From: Mycobacterium sp. SMC-8
GTDB taxonomy: Bacteria > Actinomycetota > Actinomycetes > Mycobacteriales > Mycobacteriaceae
Length of the DNA: 64,000 bases
Reading direction: 5' to 3'
Assembly: GCF_025263565.1 (NCBI RefSeq)
Contig: NZ_CP079865.1
Coordinates: 62,001-126,000 of the forward strand
Below the pieces are notes generated by a model. That model was not told the DNA's origin and made no database searches. It was given only the letters and a program-made list of their open reading frames with translations. The translations under genes were made by a program, and so were the position numbers. How positions within the stretch are numbered: the first letter of the stretch is position 1; each line of letters begins with the position of its first letter. This document shows, piece by piece, positions 17,267 through 26,856 of this stretch.

Positions 17267-18534
17267 CTAACGGTTGAGAACGGCGCGGGTGCTCGCCTCG
17301 GGCGTCAAATCGAGGCGGCGCAGAAGTTGCGCGTTGAGCGCGACGACGATCGTTGACAGTGACATGAAGATGGCGCCGACCGACATGGGCAGCACGATGC
17401 CGATGGGCGCCAGCACACCAGCAGCCAGGGGCACAGAGATGAGGTTGTACCCGGCGCCCCACCAGAGATTCTGTTTCATCTTGCGGTAGCTGGCGCGAGA
17501 CAGCTCGATGACCGACAGCACCGAGCGGGGGTCGGAACTGGCCAGGATGACACCGGCGGAAGCGATGGCGACGTCAGTGCCGGCACCGATGGCGATGCCG
17601 ACATCGGCCTGCGCCAAGGCGGGGGCATCGTTGACTCCATCGCCGACCATGGCAACCTTCTTGCCCTCGTCTTGCAGGGCAGCAACTTTCGACGCCTTGT
17701 CTTCGGGGCGCACCCCCGCGAACACCCGGTCGATGCCCAGCTGGTGGCCGACACTATTGGCGACGGCTTCGGCGTCGCCGGTGATCATGACGACTTGCAC
17801 GCCAAGCTTGTGAAGCGCATCGACGGCTTCGCGGGATTCGGGGCGGATCTCGTCGGCCAAGCGCAGGCCGCCGAGCACCTCTCCGTCGCGGATGACGTGC
17901 AGAATGATGGCGCCTTCGCCGCGCCACGCGGTGGCCGCGGGGACCTCCTGGGCGCCGACTTCTTCGAGAAGTCGGGGGCCGCCCACTCGGATTTCGTGCC
18001 CGTCGACCGTCGCAGTCACACCGACGGCAGGAGAGGACGAGAAGCCGCTGGCGCGCGGCACCGTTAATCCCCTATCCTCGGCGGCTTTCACGATGGCCCG
18101 CGCCAGGGGGTGTTCACTGTCGGTCTCGGCGGCGGCGGCGAGCGCGAGCACGGTGTCGCCGTCGTCGTCTCCGGTCGCCTCGACGGCGGTGACGGTGGGT
18201 TCGCCTTTCGTCAGGGTGCCGGTCTTGTCGAACAGCACGGCGTCGACAGTGCGCATACCTTCCAGGGCCAGCCGATCTTTGATCAAGACGCCGCCTCTGG
18301 CGGCGCGTTCGGTGGCGATGGACACGACCAGTGGTATCGCCAGGCCCAGCGCATGAGGGCAGGCGATGACCAGCACGGTGATCGCTCTTACCACCGAGGC
18401 ATCGGGATTGCCGACGATTGTCCATGCCGCCGCGGTGATCGCGGCGGTGATCAGGGCGAACCAGAACAGCCAGCCGGCGGCCTTGTCAGCAAGGCGCTGG
18501 GCACGCGAGGACGAATTCTGCGCTTCGGTGACTA
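17267..18534 (-). pseudogene. copB: 3' part of IS-split copper-translocating P-type ATPase (CopB type)
   Basis: This piece carries residues 290 to 710 of the ATPase. It contains the CPH ion motif (VIACPHALGLAIP), the phosphorylation motif DKTGTLTKGEP, the ATP-binding HPLARAI, MITGDAEAVA and the hinge [20 protein letters not shown], plus the last membrane segments. CPH instead of CPC marks the P1B-3 (CopB) group, which exports copper or silver. Excision of the IS and one TA restores the frame: ...AGIQRL then VTEAQNSS. Without a promoter the fragment from ATG/GTG 18394 would be nonfunctional because it lacks the N-terminal membrane helices and actuator domain. Confidence 0.88.
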
Positions 18535-19466
18535 GGGCGTGTCTGCTTAATGTGAACGATGTTGTGCCTGATGCTGTTTAAGTGTTACGGACTGATGTGA
18601 TTTCTGATGACTTGTGGTCGGTGATTGAGCCGGTACTGCCTTCGGGTCGACGGCGCGGGCGGCCGTGGAACGATCATCGGGTGACGCTGGAAGGAATTAT
18701 CTGGCGTTACCGGACTGGATCTCCGTGGCGCGATCTGCCCGCGCAGTTCGGCGCCTGGCAGTCGGTGGCTGAACGTCACCTGCGGTGGTCCACCGACGGC
18801 ACCTACGCGCAGATCTTCGCAGCGATCTCCCGTGACATCGATGTCGATGACGCTGACGCTGAGCTGGTCGAACTGCTGCTGGCGGTGGATTCGACCAGCG
18901 TGCGTGTACATCAGCATGCCGCTGGTGCCCGCCCTGGTCGCCACACAGGGGGATCTGTCGAATTACAACAAACACCCCGATGAGCCCGATGACCATGCCA
19001 TCGGCCGTTCACGCGGCGGGCTGACAACGAAGATCCACGCGCTGGCCGATCAACGCTGCAGCGCGGTCACCATGGCACTGTCGCCGGGGCAAGCCGGCGA
19101 CAACCCGATGCTGTGGCCACTGCTGACTGCCCATCAGGGCCCAAAGTTTCGGCTACTCGCCGATAAGGCGTACTCCCATGACTCGACCCGAGCCCGACTG
19201 CGCCAGCTCAAAATCGCCCACACCATTCCCGAGCGCAGCGACCAGATCGCCCGCCGAAAGAGCCGGGGAAGCAAAGGCGGACGGCCACCGGCGTTCTCCG
19301 GGCGAATCTATAAGCACCGCAACACCGTCGAGCGATCCTTCAACCGCTTCAAGCACTGGCGAGGTATCGCCACCCGATACGACAAATACGCGCTGAGCTA
19401 CCTCGGGGGCGTCACCCTAGCTGCGATCATCATCTATCACCGCGTCCGCAATTAACAGACACTACC
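18535..19466. mobile_element. IS5-family (IS427-like) insertion sequence, 932 bp, copy 2
   Basis: The sequence matches the element at 2487-3418 apart from one substitution (19304). It is flanked by TA on both sides (18533-18534, 19467-19468) and interrupts copB. Both copies lie in the same direction relative to the gene they break, and both targets read CGC(C/T)TAG(C/T)C on the gene strand. Confidence 0.9.
18582..19455 (+). CDS. IS5-family transposase, two overlapping frames (copy 2)
   Basis: Frame one runs 18582-18983 and frame two 18832-19455, joined by a +1 frameshift as in copy 1. All motifs are the same as in copy 1; the only protein change is Gln to Arg in SG(Q/R)IYKHRNTVERSF, close to the catalytic Glu. 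Both forms may be active. The near identity of the two copies shows that at least one moved very recently. Confidence 0.88.
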
Positions 19467-20333
19467 TAGGCGTTGGATGCCTGCTAGGGCGGTGTCGTCG
19501 CCGGTGGCGGTGATCTCGACCCGAAGCCCGGAATCGGTGGCGACGGTGCCGGCTGTGACGGGATCCCCGACGCCGCGGGTAACGGGCCGGGATTCGCCGG
19601 TCACCATGGACTCGTCCATGTCGGCGCGTCCGTCGACGATCTTGCCGTCGGCAGGGATGCTGCCGCCCGGTCGGACTACAACGACATCGCCGACGTGCAG
19701 GTCGGTCGGCGAGACGGTGACGGTGCGGTCGCCGTCGATCTTCTCGGCTTCGTCGGGAAGTAGTGCGGCCAGTGAGTCCAGCGCTGAGGTGGTCTGGGCC
19801 AGCGAGCGCATTTCTACCCAGTGGCCGAGCAGCATGATGACGATGAGAAGGGCGAGTTCCCACCAGAATTCCAGCTCGTGGTGGAGCAGGCCCAAGCTCG
19901 CGCCCCAGGACGCGAAAAAGGCGACGGTGATCGCCAGTCCGATCAGGAGCATCATTCCTGGTTTGCGGGAACGGATCTCGTTCAGCGCACCGGTGAGGAA
20001 GGGGCGGCCACCGACGACGTACATCACTGTCCCGAGCAGGGGCGCGATCCAGCGTGCGCCGGGGAAGTCGGGGACGTCGTAACCGAGCAGCATCGCGAAC
20101 ATGGTCGAGAACGCGACGACCGGTATGGCGATGATCAGGTTGATCCAGAAGAGCTTGCGGAATTGGGCCACGTGGTCACCGCCGTGGCCGCTATGGCCAG
20201 TGTGGCCGGTGTGATTGTCATGGCCGTGGTGTTCGCCGTGTGGGTGGGTGTCAGGGTGTGCGCTGGGGAATTGGTGGTGGGCGTGCCCGCCAGGGTGGGA
20301 TGTTGCTACGCCGTGGTCATCGCGGTTTGTCAT
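19467..20333 (-). pseudogene. copB: 5' part of copB, with His-rich N-terminus
   Basis: Residues 1-289. Residues 1-55 hold a His-rich leader (HPGGHAHHQ, HPHGEHHGHDNHTGHTGHSGHGGDH) typical of CopB-type ATPases, followed by four membrane segments, then the actuator domain with the ESMVTGES loop (TGES) just before the IS. The reading frame continues five codons into the IS and stops as GSVC. The gene is the last one of the copZ operon, 55 bp after csoR, so its loss does not remove upstream genes. The CtpV-type ATPase upstream remains intact, so the cell keeps one copper exporter. Confidence 0.88.
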
Positions 20334-20388
20334 GTTCTTTCCTTAGGGGACTTCGCGTTTCAGTCGACGCGCATTGATGATGTGGGTG

Positions 20389-20718
20389 TTAGGAACGCAC
20401 CAAGCGGGCGATGGCTTCAGAGGCTTCTGTGAGTTTGGCGTCAGCGGCCGGTCCGCCGGTGGCGGCGGCGTCACGGACGCAGTGGCGAAGATGGTCGTCA
20501 AGCAGTGCCAGCGCGACGCCTTGGAGGGCTTTGGTGAGCGCGTCTGTTTGGGTCAGGATGTCGATGCAGTACCGCTCCTCTTCGATCATTCTGCTGATGC
20601 CGCGGGCTTGGCCTTCGATGCGCTTCAACCGCTTGAGGTATTTGTCTTTATCGGTGATGTAGCCGTGGTGGGTGGTGCCTGTTGAGGGGCAGTGCCTGGT
20701 GTTGTCGGCGTGGGTCAT
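20389..20718 (-). CDS. csoR: CsoR/RicR-family copper-sensing repressor
   Basis: The frame is open from 20880, but ATG 20718 follows AAGGAAAG at the right distance and gives 109 residues, the family length. The copper ligands are Cys51 (RYCIDI), His76 (DDHLRH) and Cys80 (HCV), the C-H-C triad of copper-sensing CsoR proteins. The N-terminal extension has a second possible metal group (THADNTRHC, THHG). The all-helical core KRLKRIEGQARGISRMIEEER is classical. It is the fifth gene of the copper operon and most likely represses copZ and the small gene at 25660 through the TACCCC palindromes; copper binding would release it. Confidence 0.9.
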   Translation of the reverse strand: MTHADNTRHCPSTGTTHHGYITDKDKYLKRLKRIEGQARGISRMIEEERYCIDILTQTDALTKALQGVALALLDDHLRHCVRDAAATGGPAADAKLTEASEAIARLVRS

Positions 20719-20788
20719 GACGCTTTCCTTGTGCGTGGTGGTGACTAACTTCGGGTGCCCGGCGATGAGTGCGCGACGAGGGTCGCGG

Positions 20789-21067
20789 TCATGCGACGGC
20801 GGCATACTTGTCGGGGTCGCGGTCGAAGCGTGGTCCGCATCCCTTGCAGCAGAACCAGTAACGCCGACCGCGATAGTCACGGAATAGTCCCGCCGCTTCG
20901 GCGACCGTCTTGTTCACCGGCGTGCCGGGCATCACGGGGCAGGTGGTCTCGTTCTGCGATCCGAGGTCAAGCAGGTTCCTCGCCGTAGGGTCGATGGGTG
21001 AGGTATCGATTTTGTCGGCTGCGCCGCTGCAGCAGCAGGCTGACGTGCGGTTCTGATTCTCGGACAT
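20789..21067 (-). CDS. YHS-domain metal-binding protein
   Basis: A 92-residue protein starting at ATG 21067 behind GAGGAGA. Near the N-terminus there is a Cys cluster (SACCCSG) and after it a linker. Residues about 40-92 form a YHS domain: TTCPVMPGTPVN, then YRGRRYWFCCKGCGPRFDRDPDKYA, with paired Cys that bind copper or other metals. It is co-transcribed with ctpV (26 bp after it) and csoR. Its job is probably to hand copper to the exporter or to buffer it in the cytoplasm. Proteins of this kind often accompany P1B-type ATPases in actinobacteria. Confidence 0.8.
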   Translation of the reverse strand: MSENQNRTSACCCSGAADKIDTSPIDPTARNLLDLGSQNETTCPVMPGTPVNKTVAEAAGLFRDYRGRRYWFCCKGCGPRFDRDPDKYAAVA

Positions 21068-21093
21068 TGGTTCTCCTCACAGGTGGCGGTGAT

Positions 21094-23379
21094 TTAACTG
21101 GTGGTGTCGGCGGAAGTGGTTTTGAAGCGGCGCAGGCGCAGGCTGTTGCCCACCACGAAGACACTGGAGAATGCCATTGCGGCTCCGGCCAGCATCGGAT
21201 TGAGCATGCCCAGTGCTGCGACGGGGATCGCTGCGACGTTGTAGGCGAACGCCCAGAACAGGTTGGTTTTGATCGTCGACAGTGTTTCGCGGGACAGCCT
21301 GATCGCGTCAACGGCGCTGCGCAGATCACCGCGCACCAGGGTGATGTCGGAGGCCTCGATGGCGACGTCGGTGCCGGTGCCCATCGCCAGACCGAGGTCG
21401 GCTTGGGCGAGGGCGGGCGCGTCGTTGACTCCGTCGCCGACCATGGCGACCGTCTTGCCTTCGGCTTGGAGGCGTGCGATGACGTCAACCTTGCCTTCGG
21501 GCATGACTTCGGCGATGACGTCGTCGATGCCGACTTCGGCGGCGATCTGTCGAGCGACGGCTTCGTTGTCGCCGGTGAGCAACACGGGGGTCAGCCCAAT
21601 GTCACGCATCTGCGAGATTGCCTGTGCGCTTGCCGATTTCACGGTGTCAGCGATGACGAGTACACCGCGCGCCTGCCCGTCCCACCCGACCGCTACCACG
21701 GTCTTTCCCTGGGCTTGCGCTCGGGCCTTGGCGTGGGACAGATCCGGGCTGAGGTGTTGCGCCCAGTCGGCCAGCAGTGATTCGCGCCCAACGACGACGG
21801 CGTGTCCATCCACGATGCCGTGGACGCCTTTACCTTCGACATTCGCGAAGTCCTCCGGAACGGGCAAGGCGTGGAGTTCCTCGGCCGCCGCGGCGGCGAC
21901 GGCTTGGGCGATGGGGTGCTCGGAGGCGTTCTCCAGGGCGCCGGCCAGTCGAAGCAGCTCCGCGCGTTCGGTTTCCGGCTCTGTAATGACATCGACCAGC
22001 GTCATTTTGCCGGTGGTGACGGTTCCGGTCTTGTCCAGCACCACGGTGTCGACCTTGCGGGTGGATTCGAGCACCTCGGGACCTTTGATCAGCACGCCGA
22101 TTTGCGCGCCGCGACCGGTGCCCACCAGCAGGGCGGTGGGCGTGGCCAGCCCGAGGGCGCAGGGGCAGGCGATGACGAGGACCGCGACCGCTGCGGTGAA
22201 CGCGGCGGCGACTGAGAATCCCGCGCCCAGCCAGGCGCCGAGGGTGATCACGGCGATAGCGATGACGATCGGTACGAAGACGCCGGAAATGCGATCGGCC
22301 AGGCGTTGCACTTCGGCCTTGCCGGTCTGGGCGCGTTCGACCAGCTGGGCCATCTGCGCGAGCTGGGTGTCCGAGCCGACACGAGTGGCCTGCACCACCA
22401 GCCGGCCGCCGGCGTTGACGGTGGCACCGACCACGGTGTCGCCGGCAGCGACTTCCACGGGTACCGCTTCGCCGGTCAGCATCGAGGCGTCGACAGCCGA
22501 GGAACCGGACACCACCACGCCGTCGGTGGCGATCTTCTCCCCCGGACGGACTATGAACTCGTCGCCAACCACGAGTTCTTCGATGGCGATCTTGGTTTCC
22601 GTCCCGCCGCGCAGGACGGATACGTCTTTGGCGCCTAGGTCGAGCAGGGCTCGTAGTGCCGCTCCGGCCTGCCGTTTGGACCGCTTCTCGAAGTAGCGTC
22701 CGGCCAGGATGAACGTGGTTACGCCGGCGGCGACTTCGAGGTAGATGTTGGCGGCGCCATGCGACGGTGCCAGGGTGAACGCGAAGGGATGCTTCATACC
22801 CGGCGTGCCGGCACTGCCCAGAAACAGCGCATACAGCGACCACAGGAACGCCGACACGGTGCCCAGCGAAATGAGCGTATCCATGGTCGCGGTGCCGTGT
22901 CGCAGGTTGGCCCAGGCGGCCCGATGGAATGGCCATGCTGCCCACACGACGACGGGGGCAGCCAGCGTGAGCGACGCCCACTGCCAGTACGTGAACTGCA
23001 GCGCCGGGATCATCGCCATCGCGACGACCGGCACCGTCAGGACGGCCGAGGCCCTCAGGCGGTGCCGCAGCGAGGCCAGTTCGGGGTCGGCGGTGTCCGC
23101 GGCGTGCGGGGTGTCACCGGATGCGTCGGAGGGCATCGGCGTGCGCGGTGTCGGGAGCGCGGCGGTGTAGCCCGTCTTCTCCACCTCGGCGATCAGCAGC
23201 GCCGGATCGTATCCGTCAGGCACCGTGACGGTGGCCTTTTCCGTCGCGTAATTGACTGTCGCGGCCACGCCGTCGAGCTTGTTGAGCTTGCGCTCGATGC
23301 GGTTGGCGCAGGAGGCGCAGGTCATTCCCCCGATGCGGAGTTCCACACTCGGGCCAGACACCGGTGTCGAGCTCGTCAT
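21094..23379 (-). CDS. ctpV: Copper-exporting P1B-type ATPase (CtpV/CopA-like)
   Basis: Starts at ATG 23379 (the longer frame to 23667 overlaps the upstream gene and is unsupported), 761 residues. Residues about 10-75 are an HMA domain with GMTCASC. Then come the membrane segments, the actuator TGE loop ([12 protein letters not shown]), the CPC ion motif ([13 protein letters not shown]), the phosphorylation motif [12 protein letters not shown] in [10 protein letters not shown], and [20 protein letters not shown]. All catalytic residues are intact. CPC marks group P1B-1, monovalent copper export across the inner membrane. It is the third gene of the operon after copZ and a secreted copper protein. 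Confidence 0.93.
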   Translation of the reverse strand: MTSSTPVSGPSVELRIGGMTCASCANRIERKLNKLDGVAATVNYATEKATVTVPDGYDPALLIAEVEKTGYTAALPTPRTPMPSDASGDTPHAADTADPELASLRHRLRASAVLTVPVVAMAMIPALQFTYWQWASLTLAAPVVVWAAWPFHRAAWANLRHGTATMDTLISLGTVSAFLWSLYALFLGSAGTPGMKHPFAFTLAPSHGAANIYLEVAAGVTTFILAGRYFEKRSKRQAGAALRALLDLGAKDVSVLRGGTETKIAIEELVVGDEFIVRPGEKIATDGVVVSGSSAVDASMLTGEAVPVEVAAGDTVVGATVNAGGRLVVQATRVGSDTQLAQMAQLVERAQTGKAEVQRLADRISGVFVPIVIAIAVITLGAWLGAGFSVAAAFTAAVAVLVIACPCALGLATPTALLVGTGRGAQIGVLIKGPEVLESTRKVDTVVLDKTGTVTTGKMTLVDVITEPETERAELLRLAGALENASEHPIAQAVAAAAAEELHALPVPEDFANVEGKGVHGIVDGHAVVVGRESLLADWAQHLSPDLSHAKARAQAQGKTVVAVGWDGQARGVLVIADTVKSASAQAISQMRDIGLTPVLLTGDNEAVARQIAAEVGIDDVIAEVMPEGKVDVIARLQAEGKTVAMVGDGVNDAPALAQADLGLAMGTGTDVAIEASDITLVRGDLRSAVDAIRLSRETLSTIKTNLFWAFAYNVAAIPVAALGMLNPMLAGAAMAFSSVFVVGNSLRLRRFKTTSADTTS

Positions 23380-23419
23380 GAAGCCACTGCCTTTCAGTTT
23401 CTGATTCGGACGGGATAGC

Positions 23420-24391
23420 TCAGTGCCCGCCGGCATGGCCGGCGTCACGCGACGGCTCTGGCGCGGGCTCGTTGGTGCCACCGGGTGCGGCGTCGACGAC
23501 GAAGCTGGCGGTGTGCACGGTGTCCTGGACTTTGAAGTCGAGGTAGAGCAGGTAGCGCCCGGCAGTGGGTGCGGTCGCCGCGAACGACACCGCAGGCCCA
23601 CCGGTGCCGCCCGGTACCGGCTCGGCCCCCTCAGGGTGCACATGTAGATACGCCAGATCTCCCTCACGCAAGGCGACGAGATGGCCGTAAGCCCCCAGGT
23701 AGGGCTGCAAGGTCATCACCGGCCGGCCGTCGCGCGTGACTGTCGCGGTGAGTTCGTGGGAGACGCCCGCGGTGAGTGCACCGTCCAGTTTCACGGTGTA
23801 TCCGGCGATTTCATCCACGGTGCGTGTGGCACTCGCCACCGCCGGGACGAACGCACCGGCCACCTGCACGGTTCGGGTGAGGGTTAGTTTGGCGCTGCCC
23901 GCCCCTGCGGGTTGGAAGTCGGCGAACACGCGGTAGGTGCCGGCGGCGTTCCACGTCCACGGCGTTGACCACGTGCCGGTGGCCGCGTCCAGCCTTGGGT
24001 GTACATGGGCGAAGTGCTGGCCGTCGGAACGGACCACGATGAGGTGCAGTTGCTTGTCGTGCACGGTCGCGTAGTCCAGCAGCGGCGTGCCGCCCGGGTC
24101 GACGATGGTGAAGCTCATCGTTCCCCGATCGTTGGGTGCGCTGGGGGACCGCACCGGGCTCAGGACGTATCCGTCTTCGGCCAACGACAACCCCGGCGGG
24201 TCGGCGAAGGGATCGACTGGCGACGCCTGCTCGGTCGGCGGCGCGCTGTGATCCGCTGCAGCATCGGAAGTTTGGGTCTGCGGAGATGTCGCCGCGGTAT
24301 CAGGGACGACCGCTGCGGCGGTGACGTATGCAGCCGTGAACGCCACTGCCAGTCCGGCACCAAACGCTGTCAATCGTCCCGCGGCGTTCAT
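23420..24391 (-). CDS. Secreted/anchored His-motif protein of the copper operon
   Basis: A 323-residue protein with an N-terminal membrane segment or signal peptide (about residues 7-30), then a Thr/Pro/Ser-rich linker and two beta-rich domains. [10 protein letters not shown] and [12 protein letters not shown] are HxHP motifs that occur in actinobacterial copper-binding periplasmic proteins. The C-terminal end is DAGHAGGH. The ATG overlaps the copZ stop (ATGA), and ctpV follows 40 bp later, so it is translated with them. It likely accepts or buffers copper outside the membrane. The family is usually annotated as heavy-metal-binding domain protein; I cannot name a more specific function. Confidence 0.75.
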   Translation of the reverse strand: MNAAGRLTAFGAGLAVAFTAAYVTAAAVVPDTAATSPQTQTSDAAADHSAPPTEQASPVDPFADPPGLSLAEDGYVLSPVRSPSAPNDRGTMSFTIVDPGGTPLLDYATVHDKQLHLIVVRSDGQHFAHVHPRLDAATGTWSTPWTWNAAGTYRVFADFQPAGAGSAKLTLTRTVQVAGAFVPAVASATRTVDEIAGYTVKLDGALTAGVSHELTATVTRDGRPVMTLQPYLGAYGHLVALREGDLAYLHVHPEGAEPVPGGTGGPAVSFAATAPTAGRYLLYLDFKVQDTVHTASFVVDAAPGGTNEPAPEPSRDAGHAGGH

Positions 24392-24600
24392 GCGACACGC
24401 ACCGCCGAGTAGCCGGCCTCGTCGACGGCGTTGAGGATCTGCGCGTCGTCGACGGGACGGCTCGACGTCACGATCAGGGTGCCGGTTTTGGCGCTAACTT
24501 CGACGTCTTCAACTCCGGCGACCTCGCTGACCTCTTCGCGCACCGAGAGCTCGCAATGTCCGCAAGTCATCCCTGTGACGGCGTACGTGCTCGTGCTCAT
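24388..24600 (-). CDS. copZ: Copper chaperone, HMA domain (CopZ-like)
   Basis: A 70-residue protein starting at ATG 24600. It has the pattern YAVTGMTCGHCELSVREEVSEV, with the metal-binding CxHC/CxxC in MTCGHC, and the usual beta-alpha-beta-beta-alpha-beta length. It ferries Cu(I) to the HMA domain of the exporter. It is the first gene of the copZ-ctpV-csoR-copB operon. The two CsoR-type palindromes lie 29-77 bp upstream of its start. The stop overlaps the next gene's ATG. GAGGATAGGAG just upstream gives a Shine-Dalgarno site. Confidence 0.92.
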   Translation of the reverse strand: MSTSTYAVTGMTCGHCELSVREEVSEVAGVEDVEVSAKTGTLIVTSSRPVDDAQILNAVDEAGYSAVRVA

Positions 24601-24629
24601 CACCGATCTCCTATCCTCGACGGGTGTAG

Positions 24630-24646
24630 ATACCCCTACCGGGTAT
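24630..24646. promoter_or_regulatory. CsoR/RicR-type operator 1 at copZ
   Basis: ATACCC and GGGTAT arms with a five-base spacer (CTACC). It lies 30 bp upstream of copZ. The motif agrees with the GC-rich palindromes bound by CsoR proteins of actinobacteria. A second site lies 15 bp away. Confidence 0.7.
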
Positions 24647-24660
24647 ACGTAAAAGAGCAT

Positions 24661-24677
24661 ATACCCCTTGGGGGTAT
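24661..24677. promoter_or_regulatory. CsoR/RicR-type operator 2, between copZ and hydrolase
   Basis: ATACCCC and GGGGTAT arms around three bases (TTG), a perfect 17-bp palindrome. It is shared by copZ (minus) and the alpha/beta-fold gene (plus, start 24761), so copper probably controls both directions. Confidence 0.75.
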
Positions 24678-24760
24678 GCTTCAAGGGTCACTTTCCGGGG
24701 GTCACTGGCGTGGTGTCGACGCGCGTAGCGCTTTCCCGGAACGACGGGAGGGATCAGTTG

Positions 24761-25588
24761 GTGGTGCGCACGTTGCACGTCGGAGATGATGGCTGGCCCC
24801 TCATGGGGGAGGTCGTCGGCCGCGGCGAACTGATCATCATGCTTCATGGTGGGGGTCCGGATCACTACAGCATGCGACCGCTTGCTGACCGGCTCGCTGG
24901 CCGGTATCGCGTTGCGTTGCCCGACATTCGAGGGTACGGAGCATCCCGTTGTCCCGACCCGACGTTGCACCGATGGGATCAGTACGTCAGCGACGTCATT
25001 GCGATCATTCACGCGCTCGATGACACCTGCGCCCACCTTGTCGGCGCCGGAATGGGCGGCACCATCGTTTTGCGGACGTGCCTCCAGCACCCCCGTATCG
25101 CCCGGTCGGCGGTGGTCATCAGTGCTGAAGCGACAGAGGACGATGCGGACAAAGCCGCAGACACCGATCTGATGGATCGTTTCGCCGAGCATGCCCGTTC
25201 CCGCGGTCTGCAGGCCGCCTGGGAATTGTTCATTCCTGATCTTCAGCCGCTGATCGCCAACCTGGTCGCTGAGGCTATTCCGCGCGCTGACGCCCACAGT
25301 GCGGCGGCCGCGGCGTCAATCGGTCATGACCGCGCCTTTGCAACGGTCGAGGACCTCCGGCGCATCGACACTGCGACGCTCGTCATCGCCGGCGACGACA
25401 TCCGTCACCCCGAGTGCTTGGCCCACAGCCTCGCCGATGTCCTTCCACGAGGGGTCCTCGCCGAAGTTTCGATGTCCCGCCAATTCGTCAACGCTGAGGA
25501 CATGGCACACGCTTTCGGACCGGCGATCGAGAACTTCCTTCGCAGAACATCGGACCGGACACTCGGGTCCATGAAGACTAGGCACTAA
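24761..25588 (+). CDS. Alpha/beta-hydrolase-fold protein lacking the usual Ser and His
   Basis: Start chosen at GTG 24761, eight bases after GGGAGGGA; the open frame from 24668 overlaps the operator. The protein has 275 residues. The fold is clear: LIIMLHGGGPDH (oxyanion strand), VALPDIRGYGAS, and a LVIAGDDIRHP strand. However, the nucleophile elbow is HLVGAGMGGT, with Gly where GxSxG needs Ser, and the C-terminal His is not found in the expected place (SRQFVNAEDMAHAF). So it is probably a non-catalytic member. It diverges from copZ behind shared operators, suggesting copper induction. An esterase function should not be assumed. Confidence 0.7.
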   Translation: MVRTLHVGDDGWPLMGEVVGRGELIIMLHGGGPDHYSMRPLADRLAGRYRVALPDIRGYGASRCPDPTLHRWDQYVSDVIAIIHALDDTCAHLVGAGMGGTIVLRTCLQHPRIARSAVVISAEATEDDADKAADTDLMDRFAEHARSRGLQAAWELFIPDLQPLIANLVAEAIPRADAHSAAAAASIGHDRAFATVEDLRRIDTATLVIAGDDIRHPECLAHSLADVLPRGVLAEVSMSRQFVNAEDMAHAFGPAIENFLRRTSDRTLGSMKTRH

Positions 25589-25659
25589 GGACGGCGGCAG
25601 CAGTGAGGGGCCTCACGCTCCGGCGGCAAGCCGCTCGGGGGCAGCCTGTCGCGGTGCTG

Positions 25660-25806
25660 TCAGCCGCAGCAGGACTTTCCCTCGCCGGCCTTGCCTGAGC
25701 GGCGCCCACTAGTGACACGACCCACCGCGCACAAAGCGATGCATTTGGCGATCGACCGTGCGGTCTGGCTTTGGACGAGCTGCTGAAATCTTTCGTGTAC
25801 GGTCAC
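25660..25806 (-). CDS. 48-residue Cys-containing small protein, predicted copper-induced
   Basis: The reading frame is open to TTG 25854, but GTG 25806 follows GGAAGG (25817-25822) and gives 48 residues: MTVHERF..., then AKCIALCAVG and a basic Gly-rich end GKAGEGKSCCG. Four Cys (CxxxxC plus the terminal CC) could bind Cu(I). A CsoR-type palindrome lies 55 bp upstream of the GTG, the right place for a promoter operator. It is not the M. tuberculosis metallothionein MymT. I know of no family for it; a small copper-binding or stress protein is the working guess. Confidence 0.5.
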   Translation of the reverse strand: MTVHERFQQLVQSQTARSIAKCIALCAVGRVTSGRRSGKAGEGKSCCG

Positions 25807-25860
25807 CAGCGATACGCCTTCCAGTCGTCGGGCTACCCGCCCCGGGTGATACAACGAAGG

Positions 25861-25875
25861 TACCCCTGAGGGGTA
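25861..25875. promoter_or_regulatory. CsoR/RicR-type operator 3
   Basis: TACCCC, TGA, GGGGTA: a perfect 15-bp palindrome with the same arms and spacer length as operator 2. It lies upstream of the small Cys gene (minus) and about 160 bp before the AraC-type gene (plus). Confidence 0.7.
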
Positions 25876-26035
25876 TACGGTACAAGGGCGCCCGAGCTAG
25901 GCGCGGCGGTGGGTGACTGGCCCACGGCGCATATCCTGCATTACCCGTGGCGGCGGATGGCTCCACGCCTGATTCGATGTTCTCCGTTGCTGGCGCCGCG
26001 GTAAGTCGATTATTGGAAGGCCGTAGCATCGATTC

Positions 26036-26812
26036 GTGGCGATGATGCGGGATGGCGGTGGTATCACCGGTGAACCGCACTGGGGCGGCACTGCACTGCT
26101 GCGACCTGGGGTGTTGGCGTTCACCGGATCGATTGGCACCACCGACCTACACGCCCACCATGCCGTCCAGATTGTCACCGCAACAATACCTTTCACGATG
26201 CGTGACGAGCACGGCAACCAGCATCGCGGCACCAAGGTGGTCGTGCCCGCCGATGCGCCACACCGGGTCGAAGTCGGCGCGCCGGAGGGCACCGTAGTGT
26301 TCTTGGAACCGGAGTCTGCCCCAGGGCGCTCGGCGCACCTGCGCGCGCTTCGGTCCGGCTGGACTGTTGCTCCGGTGTTGACGTTCACCCGCCGACGTCC
26401 GTTGGCCGTCGTGGTCGACGAGCTGATCGAACACCTCGCACCCGCCATGGCAGCTGACGAAGCAACGACCCGCCATCGCGCCGTCGACGAGGCGTTGCGG
26501 CTGCTCCCCGACCTTGTGGCCGCAGGCCCAGTCAGCGGTACCGAACTCGCGGCCCAGGTCGGTGTGTCTGCGAGCCGATTGACCCATCTGTTCACCGAAC
26601 AGGTCGGCATTCCGCTGCGCCGCTACGTGCTGTGGTTACGGCTGCGGCTCGCCATCATTTGCGCGCACGCCGGCGATGACCTGACCGGCGCCGCACATAA
26701 TGCGGGCTTTTCCGACAGCGCCCATCTGACCCGCACCACGCGGGAGATGTTCGGGCTGGCGCCCTCGGCGTTGAGCCGGCACGTGTCCTGGGACCTCGAC
26801 ACCGCCGTGTAG
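26036..26812 (+). CDS. AraC-family transcriptional regulator with cupin-like N-terminus
   Basis: A 258-residue protein from GTG 26036 (ATG 26042 is also possible). Residues 1-130 form a beta-rich cupin-like domain with LHAHHAVQIV, a typical ligand-binding jelly roll. Residues about 155-250 carry two helix-turn-helix units: GTELAAQVGVSASRLTHLFTEQVG and LTGAAHNAGFSDSAHLTRTTREMFG, then LAPSALSRH. This matches AraC/XylS. It lies directly before the fatty acid hydroxylase gene (45 bp), same strand, and so probably regulates it. A CsoR-type palindrome lies upstream but also serves the divergent small gene. Confidence 0.85.
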   Translation: MAMMRDGGGITGEPHWGGTALLRPGVLAFTGSIGTTDLHAHHAVQIVTATIPFTMRDEHGNQHRGTKVVVPADAPHRVEVGAPEGTVVFLEPESAPGRSAHLRALRSGWTVAPVLTFTRRRPLAVVVDELIEHLAPAMAADEATTRHRAVDEALRLLPDLVAAGPVSGTELAAQVGVSASRLTHLFTEQVGIPLRRYVLWLRLRLAIICAHAGDDLTGAAHNAGFSDSAHLTRTTREMFGLAPSALSRHVSWDLDTAV

Positions 26813-26856
26813 CCGGATCATTCAAGCTCTGCCACGCCAGTAGCCGCGACGATCAG

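Noticed and set aside
21263..22696. 477-aa plus-strand open frame
   Set aside because: It lies antisense inside ctpV, is Ser/Thr/Ala-rich in a way typical for reverse frames of GC-rich genes, and has no domain.
24761..25588. Annotation as active esterase/lipase
   Set aside because: The nucleophile Ser and catalytic His are missing at their usual positions, so only the fold is supported.
25897..26610. 237-aa minus-strand frame
   Set aside because: It is antisense to the AraC-type gene, which has full domain support.
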